Source: JBPRGG01 sp051418075
GTDB taxonomy: Bacteria > Bacteroidota > Bacteroidia > Cytophagales > Cyclobacteriaceae
NCBI GenBank assembly: GCA_051418075.1
Contig: JBPRGG010000125.1
Coordinates: 10,731 to 74,730, forward strand
DNA: 64,000 bases
Direction of reading: 5' to 3'
How positions within the stretch are numbered: position 1 is the stretch's first letter; every line of letters begins with the position of its first letter. Shown in pieces: positions 26,374 through 34,239 of the stretch. Made by a program: the position numbers and the translations under genes. The notes beneath the pieces are model-generated. The model was not told where the DNA came from, searched no databases, and saw only the letters and a program-made list of their open reading frames with translations.

Positions 26374-26952
26374 TTATATGGTGTTGACCTGACGGGTGTT
26401 GGAACGCAGGGTTTTTATTCCTTTATAAATCAAATCCCTCACTGTCTGGTATTTTAGAGACATTATCTGGGTGATTTCATCATAAGGCAACTCCTGAAAG
26501 TATTTCAGGTAAATCGCCTCTTTTTGACGGGGAGGGAGTTTGGTAAGTTCTTGCTGAAGATGCTGCATTTGTTCGTTTTCCAGCTGGCCATCTATCATCT
26601 GCTGTTCGTAGGAAAATGTAACCTGCTCTTCTAATTGCGTTTGTTGCTTTTGCTGTTGAAACTGTTTCCTGTTCCTGGTTAATACACTTATGACTTTTCT
26701 ACGGAAGCTTATTAAAAGATAAAATTTGACTGATCTTACATCACCCAATTTCTCCCTGTCCTTCCAGATTTCAAAAAACAGATCCTGAAGATTATCCTTG
26801 ATAAATTCTTTATCTGGATAGATCTGGTAGCCATAGTTATACATCAAATGGTAATATTTTTTGAAAATGAGGTTAAAAGCTTCGATATTTCCTTGCTTGA
26901 AATTTAACCATATTTTCGAATCATCCACAGGTTGTATTTTTCGATTATACAT
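26374..26952 (-). CDS. ECF sigma factor, Bacteroidota FecI-type
   Basis: The 192-residue protein has sigma region 2 (FNLIFKKYYHLMYNYGYQIYPDKEFIKDNLQDLFFEIWKDREKL, residues about 25-70) and region 4 (LPPRQKEAIYLKYFQELPYDEITQIMSLKYQTVRDLIYKGIKTLR, about 140-185). It fits the expanded Bacteroidota family that works with FecR anti-sigma factors and STN-bearing SusC receptors. Unusually it lies downstream of its receptor instead of upstream of fecR, separated by 141 AT-rich bases that contain a TTTG ... TATTTTTT string (a poor -33/-7 pair). The gene therefore seems to have its own promoter. The next gene downstream begins the fasciclin-SusC-SusD operon, its likely target. Confidence 0.9.
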   Translation of the reverse strand: MYNRKIQPVDDSKIWLNFKQGNIEAFNLIFKKYYHLMYNYGYQIYPDKEFIKDNLQDLFFEIWKDREKLGDVRSVKFYLLISFRRKVISVLTRNRKQFQQQKQQTQLEEQVTFSYEQQMIDGQLENEQMQHLQQELTKLPPRQKEAIYLKYFQELPYDEITQIMSLKYQTVRDLIYKGIKTLRSNTRQVNTI

Positions 26953-27093
26953 TTATAAACATCTGTTATAAGCACAATATTTAAGCAAATTAATGAAAAA
27001 TATTTAAAATGCAATTCATAAAAAATAATTTTTTTTAATAATTCCAAAAGACATGTGTGTTTGTAAAAGGTTTTGTAAGTTATGTTAAACAAA

Positions 27094-30000
27094 TTAGAAA
27101 TTTAAATTAATACCCCCGGTAATGGTTCGGGTAATGGGATAGGTGGAAAAATCTATGCCGCCCACAATACCACCGGTCAAAGTTTCAGGATTGTTACCCA
27201 GATACCTGGTGAAGGTGATCAGGTTGGTGCCGGTCACAAATACTTTGATGTTTTTAAAGAAAGTATTGGAAAGAGATCTGGGGGTAAGATTATAACTCAG
27301 GGTCACATTTTGTAAGCGCAGGAATGAACCATCTTCCAGGAATCTGGTGGATGCCCTCGAATTATTTGCCAAATCGTCTCTGAAAACAGCTTTAGGTACA
27401 TCAGTGATATCTCCCTGTTTTCTCCAGCGGTTTAGAACCCGGGTGTTGGCATTACTCCAATTCCACATACCTTCCTGGTAAAGTCTGATTTGAGACATGA
27501 CCTGAGCTCCATACTGGTATTGCCAAAAGGTAGATAACTCGAAATTTTTATATCCCATAATACTTTCAAAACCACCAAAAAACAAGGGTTGGGAACGGCC
27601 TATCACTTTGCGATCCTTGTCATCAATAATGCCGTCCTGGTTGAGATCAGTAAAAATGGCATCACCTCCCTGGAATTTATAACCACCGGCATTTTTGAGT
27701 ACCAGAGGGTTTCCCTGTGTGTCCAGGCTGGGTTCCCGATCGCCGGCCAGCTCATATACCGGTTCCTCAGGGGTGCCCAGATTGACCAGATAAGCATCTT
27801 CATCATAAGCAAATACCCCATTAAAATCCCAACCATAAATATTTCCCAGCATTTCACCTTCTTTAGCGATCCCATAAAATTTCTTCAGATCATGCACCAC
27901 CTGAATTATATCTTTTCCTCCCGGTAATCTTTTGATCACATTTTTATTGGCGGAAATATTACCGTTGATATTCCAGTTGAATGACCCGGAGACTAAATTG
28001 GCCATTACAGATAGTTCCAGGCCCTGATTTTCTATTTCCCCAACGTTTTGCAGGGATTCACTGTATCCGGAGGTGGCAGGAAGCTGAAGTGAAAGCAGTA
28101 AATTGCGGGTATTCTTCCTGTAGTAATCCATCATGATCATGACCCGGCTATTCCAAAGAGTGAGGTCAAATCCCAGGTCAAATTGCGTAGTGTTTTCCCA
28201 GGAAAGACCGGGAACAGGTGCTGTTTGAGGATGAAGCCCAGGGGTTCCAAGATATCCATTATTGGTGGCATAAATCGCATATGCGGATTCATCTCCAATA
28301 TTCTGATTTCCGGTTTGTCCAAAGCTTGCTCTTAATTTGAAGTCATTTACAGCTGATAAAGCTTTCATGAATTCTTCTTGCGAAATACGCCAGCCCAGGG
28401 AGAATGAAGGGAAAATAGCATAACGATTATTTTTCCCAAACCTGGATGACCCATCTCTTCTAAGGTTAAAAGACAACAGGTATTTATCAGCATAGTTATA
28501 ATTTAGACGGCCAAAAAAGGAAGAAATACCCCATCTTTGCTTATAGCTATAAATACCGGGATAAAAACTGCCATTGACCATGAACGGATCGGGGAAAGCG
28601 GATGCATTGAGCGTGATGATTCGATCTGTGGAAGCTCCCCGTCCTTCGGCTCTTAAGGTCTGTGTATTGTTTTGTTGAAGACTATAGCCGATCAATCCGG
28701 ATATTTTGTGTCGGTCGGCCCATTTGGTTTGATAGGATAAAGTATTTTCATTGATCCACAAGGTATTGTCTACCCGTTGGGCTTTAGCTTTGTTTTGTAA
28801 TCTTTCTTCTCCAAAAGCGGGCATGAAATATTGTTCTGCCTCATCCCGGTAGTCTAATCCCCAACTGGTCCTGAAGTTCAAGCCCTTCAACAATTCTATA
28901 TCCAGAAAGATGTTGTTGGTTATTCGTTTTGTTAAAAGCTCATTAGTTCGGAAAACCTTTTTTAAAGGATGAACCCCCTGATGAGTCGGGGCAAACACAC
29001 CTTCTATATGATTTCCCAGAGAATCCTTTTTCCAGAGTGGGTTGTAAGGTAAAATTTTCAAAGCCGTAGCATAAACCCCATCTGCCCGGTCGGTATATGC
29101 CCGGGATAATTTTAAAGAGTTACCTAAAAAAACTTTATCAGAAAACCGGATATCCAGGTTGGTGTTCAGGGATAAGCGTTGATACTCTGAACCTTTTATA
29201 ATTCCCTTATTTTGAAAGTAGCCACCGCTTACGGCAAAATTGAGATAGTCGTCGCCTCCCCGCAGGGAGAGATTATGGCTGGAAACAGTGCCAAAGTCTC
29301 TTAATACTGTACCGACAAAGTCAGTGTCATTTTCATAAAGATCAAAGTCAGGGTGTTCAGGATCTATCAGATAAGAAGGCTTAGATTCCGTTTCATTGTT
29401 ACTGATTGCTTCCAGTATCAATGTTTTAGCCTGAGGTCCGCTGAGTAAAGGATTTTGCCTGGTAAATTCCTGAATTCCTGTATAAGACTGGTAATTGATA
29501 TTGGTTTGGGCATTTAAGCCCCTTTTGGTAGTGATAAGTACTACTCCGTTGGCTGCCCTTGCCCCGTAAATCGACAAAGCAGCTGCATCTTTCAATATTT
29601 CAATAGAAGCAATATCATTGGGATTAATATCAGATAATGGATTTCCGGCAAATGTATTGGACCAGTTATTTTCTAAAATTTGGTTTGGCGTGATATCTGA
29701 AATAATAGGAATGCCGTCCACTACGTAAAGGGGTTCATTACCGGCATTGATAGAAGTGCTGCCTCTGACCCGCACCTGAGCACCACCTCCGGGCACCTGA
29801 GAAGTGATGATATGCACCCCTGCAGCTTTACCCTGCATTAAGCGATCTACGGAATTAATCGGCGTATTTTCCAGCTTTTTCCCATTGATGGAGGCGATAG
29901 AACTAATTACATCCATTCTTTCCTGGGTGCCATATCCCACCACTACCAGCTCTTTCAAAAGCTTTATGTCTGGTGTTAACTCTACGATAATTTCCTGTTG

Positions 30001-30705
30001 ATCCTGTATCTGGATTTCTTTACTGAAATAGCCTACTGAACTGAAAGTTAAAGTGGCATTGCCGGGAATTTTCAGGTTGAAAGAACCATCACTATTACTA
30101 ATGGTGCCAAACACAGAGCCTTTTACTACAATATTCACTCCGGGAAGTTCCTGACTGTTTTCCTTTGAATAAACATTTCCACTGATAGATTGCGTGGCTG
30201 GTTCAAGGATTTCGATATTGTCCTTTTTATTTCTCTGAGAAATAATTTGAGCTGCTGCTTCATTGTCTTCCTGTTCCGACCCTACCTGTTTTTTATGTAC
30301 TTTGATCAACCTGTTGGGATAAGGCTGTATGACAAACAGATCATCCTGGATCTTTTTGGCTTTAAGGTCCAGTGGATGCAATAACTTATTAATATTTTTC
30401 TCCAGGTATTGAGATCCATCTCCAATGATCTTCTGGATGGACTGATTATCAGTAATTACCACATTTTTGATGATTTCATCATCAAAATTGAAATAGATAT
30501 TGAAGTGTAACTCTATATCTTTGAGAACTTCATCCAATGGCTTTTGAAAAGAATTTTTTTCATCGGAATCAGCATAAGGATTTGAAAGGGATTTGTCTTC
30601 AGCAAGATTTAAACGGGATAAATCCTGTGCATACAGAAACTGAGAACCACTATACAATATACTGCATAAAATTATCTTAGTGATATTCAGTATATTTTCC
30701 TTCAT
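27094..30705 (-). CDS. SusC/RagA receptor with N-terminal STN signalling domain
   Basis: The 1203-residue receptor has a signal peptide ending in LYAQ. It is followed by an STN (secretin/TonB N-terminal) domain (residues about 50-125, KPLDEVLKDIELHFNIYFNFDD ... LFVIQ) and a carboxypeptidase-regulatory-like domain (about 172-245). After that come the ELVVVGYGTQERMD signature, the plug (GGGAQVRVRG, EPLYVVDGIPI) and the barrel ending in INLNF. STN domains of FecA-type receptors pass a ligand signal to FecR. It follows fecR by 42 bases. It has no SusD next to it. Plug and C-terminus are highly similar to the receptor at 20964-24158, which suggests a shared ligand. Confidence 0.93.
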   Translation of the reverse strand: MKENILNITKIILCSILYSGSQFLYAQDLSRLNLAEDKSLSNPYADSDEKNSFQKPLDEVLKDIELHFNIYFNFDDEIIKNVVITDNQSIQKIIGDGSQYLEKNINKLLHPLDLKAKKIQDDLFVIQPYPNRLIKVHKKQVGSEQEDNEAAAQIISQRNKKDNIEILEPATQSISGNVYSKENSQELPGVNIVVKGSVFGTISNSDGSFNLKIPGNATLTFSSVGYFSKEIQIQDQQEIIVELTPDIKLLKELVVVGYGTQERMDVISSIASINGKKLENTPINSVDRLMQGKAAGVHIITSQVPGGGAQVRVRGSTSINAGNEPLYVVDGIPIISDITPNQILENNWSNTFAGNPLSDINPNDIASIEILKDAAALSIYGARAANGVVLITTKRGLNAQTNINYQSYTGIQEFTRQNPLLSGPQAKTLILEAISNNETESKPSYLIDPEHPDFDLYENDTDFVGTVLRDFGTVSSHNLSLRGGDDYLNFAVSGGYFQNKGIIKGSEYQRLSLNTNLDIRFSDKVFLGNSLKLSRAYTDRADGVYATALKILPYNPLWKKDSLGNHIEGVFAPTHQGVHPLKKVFRTNELLTKRITNNIFLDIELLKGLNFRTSWGLDYRDEAEQYFMPAFGEERLQNKAKAQRVDNTLWINENTLSYQTKWADRHKISGLIGYSLQQNNTQTLRAEGRGASTDRIITLNASAFPDPFMVNGSFYPGIYSYKQRWGISSFFGRLNYNYADKYLLSFNLRRDGSSRFGKNNRYAIFPSFSLGWRISQEEFMKALSAVNDFKLRASFGQTGNQNIGDESAYAIYATNNGYLGTPGLHPQTAPVPGLSWENTTQFDLGFDLTLWNSRVMIMMDYYRKNTRNLLLSLQLPATSGYSESLQNVGEIENQGLELSVMANLVSGSFNWNINGNISANKNVIKRLPGGKDIIQVVHDLKKFYGIAKEGEMLGNIYGWDFNGVFAYDEDAYLVNLGTPEEPVYELAGDREPSLDTQGNPLVLKNAGGYKFQGGDAIFTDLNQDGIIDDKDRKVIGRSQPLFFGGFESIMGYKNFELSTFWQYQYGAQVMSQIRLYQEGMWNWSNANTRVLNRWRKQGDITDVPKAVFRDDLANNSRASTRFLEDGSFLRLQNVTLSYNLTPRSLSNTFFKNIKVFVTGTNLITFTRYLGNNPETLTGGIVGGIDFSTYPITRTITGGINLNF

Positions 30706-30747
30706 GTAGCACCGATTAGAGAATATTTATTCTTGCAATATATAAAA

Positions 30748-31755
30748 TTAACGGTTTTTGGCAAAAATTAATTTCTTTTCATCTTTTTTTATGCTAATGT
30801 CTGTAAAAGTTTCCTCTAGGATGGTTATCAGCGTTTCCAGGTCCTGATTAAGGGGTAGCACTACGTTTCCGGATTTATTAAGGATCTCCGGATTTTGCAC
30901 ATCTATTTGTAAACCATAATTATCTTCAAAAAAATTGATGATCTGGCTCATTTTTTCCGCTAGCAGGATATTTTTTCTCCATGAAGTATAGTGTTCGGTA
31001 TCTACATCTTTCAGAGAAAGATTGGAATGATCTGAAATCTCAGCCAATTGTCCCGGAGACATCATGATACTACTATTCTTGGCCTGATCCAGGTTGATTT
31101 TTACTAAACCAGAATTAAGTACAACAGTGGTTTTATCACGCCGGTTATTGACATTAAACTGGGTACCTACCACTTCTATACCTACCTGGTTACTATGTAC
31201 AATAAATCTTTTTAACTGACCATTTTCAACTAATTCCCGGTTTACGGTAAAATAAGCTTCCCCTTTTAACCAAACCTGTCGTTCCGATTCATTATCCTCA
31301 TAGGTTAATTCAGAATTGGCATTTAACACTACTTTAGAATTATCCGGCAATTCAATAGTTCTGATTTCACCATAATTAGTTTCATAGTGTACTGCCGGAC
31401 TTTGTATAAACAAAAAGTAGATAATCACTGAAAGAATGGCCAGAGGTATTAATGCGGCAGCTATTTTAAAGTAGGATTGAGGGATAATTGTATACGATCT
31501 TTGCTGTTTTTTATGATTTTTTATTTTAGTACAGATCTTATCCCATTCTTGCTCTGCTTCATGGTCATTTAAATTATCGGAGAAGTTCAATGATAGTAAA
31601 AAATTTCTGGCCTCTTCAATATCATTAATTTTGTCAGGATGATTTTTCTTGAAATTTTCCCAAAAAATGTCATTTTCAGTTGAAGGATGAAGAACCCATT
31701 GACAAAATTTTTCATCTTGAATTAATTCCTCCATCGTATAATTTGAATATTTCAC
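30748..31755 (-). CDS. FecR-type anti-sigma factor/signal transducer
   Basis: The 335-residue protein has a cytoplasmic N-terminal part of about 95 residues and one membrane helix (YFKIAAALIPLAILSVIIYFLFI). The periplasmic FecR domain follows (TNYGEIRTIELPDNSKVVLNANSELTYE, then WLKGEAYFTV, FIVHSNQVGIEVVGTQFNVNNR). The C-terminal STN-contacting domain has INFFEDNYGLQIDVQNPEI. It relays receptor occupancy to the sigma factor encoded at 26374. The start is GTG at 31755; ATG 31734, eight codons in, is the alternative, but the longer N-terminus (KYSNYTMEELIQDEKF) is the family's usual beginning. Confidence 0.92.
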   Translation of the reverse strand: MKYSNYTMEELIQDEKFCQWVLHPSTENDIFWENFKKNHPDKINDIEEARNFLLSLNFSDNLNDHEAEQEWDKICTKIKNHKKQQRSYTIIPQSYFKIAAALIPLAILSVIIYFLFIQSPAVHYETNYGEIRTIELPDNSKVVLNANSELTYEDNESERQVWLKGEAYFTVNRELVENGQLKRFIVHSNQVGIEVVGTQFNVNNRRDKTTVVLNSGLVKINLDQAKNSSIMMSPGQLAEISDHSNLSLKDVDTEHYTSWRKNILLAEKMSQIINFFEDNYGLQIDVQNPEILNKSGNVVLPLNQDLETLITILEETFTDISIKKDEKKLIFAKNR

Positions 31756-31842
31756 GAAAATAACATTTTGAATGTTTGAATATAATAAAAGAGTTATAAT
31801 TATTTAATTGTAGTATAAAAAATATCAAATAATTGATGTGCA

Positions 31843-31875
31843 CAAATATAAAAAAGTAAATCAGAATATTTACAA
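31843..31875 (-). promoter_or_regulatory. candidate Bacteroidota-type promoter upstream of fecR
   Basis: On the minus strand TTG (31875-31873) is followed after 22 bases by TATATTTG (31850-31843), an exact match to the -7 consensus TAnnTTTG. The spacer is slightly long. It would give a leader of about 80 bases before the GTG start at 31755. Confidence 0.35.
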
Positions 31876-32008
31876 GGTTATGTTTAAATATTGATTCGAA
31901 TAAACTTTTATTAATAATAATCATTGATGATTACAATTCATTTTGAAATCAAAGGATCGTTATCGCCATTTAATAAAAAATGGTTTGGCCAGGGAGCTTA
32001 AATTACTT

Positions 32009-32200
32009 TTAAAATAACATGGCATGAAACCAGCTCAGCGAATTAAGTTTACTTTGAAAACCTGAAGAACCGGTAGAAGGATAATACACTTCGTAAATGG
32101 GTTTCTTCAAATAATTTACCAGAAAAATATCCAGGTAACCATCCAGATTGACATCACCCAATGTAGCAGAGGTGCTAAAATGAGCATTCTGATCCAGTCC
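32009..32200 (-). pseudogene. FG-GAP/VCBS protein fragment (second-copy remnant)
   Basis: Read on the minus strand, 63 codons without a start give GLDQNAHFSTSATLGDVNLDGYLDIFLVNYLKKPIYEVYYPST... and end in a stop at 32009-32011. This matches the segment around FADVNLDGYLDLFVGNYIADPFYEVFH in the adjacent full-length FG-GAP gene, in the same order and with the same Asp-rich calcium loop. It begins right after that gene's stop. It is the leftover of a tandem second copy or of an unequal recombination inside the gene. Confidence 0.75.
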
Positions 32201-32206
32201 TGCTTA

Positions 32207-34105
32207 TTATTTAACCCAGATCTTTTGATCAATTGAATAATGGCTGGATTTCAGCTTCAAAATGTAAATTCCAGGCTGGTGGTTAAGATGGAACATTTCA
32301 GAAAAATGACCATAAGCTTCCTTACTGTCAACAAATTCTGTTATTTTTTTACCATACATGTCAAATAGGGATAAATTCACCGGGGCCGGAGTCTTAAGGT
32401 GAAATTCCACTTGTATCTGCTGACTTTGGGCAGGATTGGGAAAAACTTTGAGGTGAGGGCTATACAGGTCATTTTCGAAAATATTGGTCACTACTGGTTG
32501 GTCTTCTGTTTCTTTGAATAAGACCTGCTTGTTAGGGCTGATATTTTCCATTACATTTCTTTTTCCTCCCGGCCAGTAAACTTCAAGAAGGTTTACCGAA
32601 CTGTTTTTGGGTAAACCAAAATGGGCTATGGTGGAGTTATGAGAATTGTGGCTGGATCCTCCATCGATTTCCCGGATAAATCTTTGCCCGGCCTGGTGTA
32701 CCACCACGCGGGCACCCAAACCATCCCGGTTGGAAAATGTGCCTTCCAGTTTTACCTTTAACCAACTTCCATCAGCTGTCAGGTTTTCATACAGACATAG
32801 GCGGGGATGCTCCACCTGTCCATACCCCTGCGGATACTGCTGATTTACTACCACCAGGTCCAGGTCGCCATCTTTATCATAGTCAAATACAGCCGTTCCT
32901 CGGGCTACATGAGGATCATTCAACCCATTTTCCAAAGTAACATCTTTAAAGGTGCCATCCCGCTGATTTTGATATAGTACATTGGTGTTGGGTAAGGCAG
33001 GGGGGGATAGATCTCCATTGGCTACAAAAAGATCCTGGTAACCATCAAGGTTATAATCAAAGAACACAGTTCCCCAACTGACAGCCAGATAGCCTCGATC
33101 CTGCCAGGGAACGGAAATTTTTACCAGATTGGCTGGTACCGTGGCGTCTTCATACAGGCCCTGTCCGTTATTTTTCAACAAGACATCAGGTCCCATATTG
33201 GAGACGAAATAATCCAGGTCGCCATCATTTTCCAGGTCTCCAATGGCTATACCCATGGCATTCAGTGCAATATCAGTTCCTGTATCAAAGCCTGCTTCGG
33301 TGAAGGAAGCTTCAGGATAATTATTTCGGTACAAAGAATTTGGGGGCATGCCGGCATTACCAAAATCATTGGCCACATAAAGATCCAGGTCATGATCATT
33401 GTCAAAATCTGTGAAGGCAGCGGCCAGGGCACAACCTGGTACATTTATGTTATAGGATACTGTCATATTAATAAAACCTGTGCCTCCCTGGTTTATATAA
33501 AGCACATCAGTACTGCCATTCATGGAAGGTTCATTGGTACCATCGGCATGAAACACTTCATAGAATGGATCGGCAATGTAATTTCCCACAAACAGGTCAA
33601 GATAGCCGTCCAGGTTAACATCGGCAAAGCTGGCAGCACTGCTAAAGCCAATATCAAGGTTGATGCCCCAGGTTTCTGTCACATCAATAAATGTACCATC
33701 ACCTCGGTTCAGGAAAAGCAGGTTGTGGGTATAGGTTTTAAGGTCAGCCACTTTACAGCGGGTAGTAATAAAAAGATCTCTATCTCCATCATTATCTATA
33801 TCACCGGCTATGGCTCCCTGGGTATGGAATTGATGAACCAATTCCAGTCCGGAGGCGGTAAGTACTTCAGTAAAGGTTTTGTCTTTATTGTTCCGGTATA
33901 ACTTATCAGCATTGAGCCCTCCGGTGATATACATATCTTCCCAGCCATCATTGTTATAGTCAAAAATAGCTACTCCGCCACCGTAAATGACATCGCCTAC
34001 GTTGAAAAGATGATCAAGGCCAGCCTGTTGTGAAACTTCTTTGAAGTCCTGACCTGGAAGCCTGGCAAAGGTGAATAGGATCAACAACAGGAAAATTAAT
34101 TTCAT
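32207..34105 (-). CDS. FG-GAP/VCBS repeat protein with ASPIC/UnbV domain and T9SS sorting tail
   Basis: The 632-residue secreted protein has a signal peptide (MKLIFLLLILFTFARLPGQ). Six or more FG-GAP/VCBS repeats follow, each with a calcium-loop motif such as DYNNDGWEDMYITGG, DIDNDGDRDLFIT, DVNLDGYLDLFVGN, DFDNDHDLDLYVAN, DLENDGDLDYFVSN, DYNLDGYQDLFVAN and DYDKDGDLDLVVVN, forming a beta-propeller. Then comes an ASPIC/UnbV domain (GLGARVVVHQAGQRFIREIDGG ... LLEVYWPGG). The last 80 residues (KVFPNPA ... ISLFDMYGK-like ... PGIYILKL) are a type A sorting domain for the type IX secretion system, so it is placed on the cell surface or released. Next to three glycoside hydrolases it may bind polymer. 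Confidence 0.9.
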   Translation of the reverse strand: MKLIFLLLILFTFARLPGQDFKEVSQQAGLDHLFNVGDVIYGGGVAIFDYNNDGWEDMYITGGLNADKLYRNNKDKTFTEVLTASGLELVHQFHTQGAIAGDIDNDGDRDLFITTRCKVADLKTYTHNLLFLNRGDGTFIDVTETWGINLDIGFSSAASFADVNLDGYLDLFVGNYIADPFYEVFHADGTNEPSMNGSTDVLYINQGGTGFINMTVSYNINVPGCALAAAFTDFDNDHDLDLYVANDFGNAGMPPNSLYRNNYPEASFTEAGFDTGTDIALNAMGIAIGDLENDGDLDYFVSNMGPDVLLKNNGQGLYEDATVPANLVKISVPWQDRGYLAVSWGTVFFDYNLDGYQDLFVANGDLSPPALPNTNVLYQNQRDGTFKDVTLENGLNDPHVARGTAVFDYDKDGDLDLVVVNQQYPQGYGQVEHPRLCLYENLTADGSWLKVKLEGTFSNRDGLGARVVVHQAGQRFIREIDGGSSHNSHNSTIAHFGLPKNSSVNLLEVYWPGGKRNVMENISPNKQVLFKETEDQPVVTNIFENDLYSPHLKVFPNPAQSQQIQVEFHLKTPAPVNLSLFDMYGKKITEFVDSKEAYGHFSEMFHLNHQPGIYILKLKSSHYSIDQKIWVK

Positions 34106-34239
34106 TTTAAGGTGTCTTTAACCTGATAAAGAGAGGCTAATGGTGGATTTGTCGTGTATCATTGATAAATTTATCACACATAGTACAGTTTGATGGGGGC
34201 AGCGCCAGGGAATCGCAGAGACTTTATTAAAATCTATCC

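Noticed and set aside
33392..33901. 169-codon plus-strand frame inside the FG-GAP gene
   Set aside because: Antisense to a well-supported repeat protein; the Asp-rich repeats create stop-free opposite frames.
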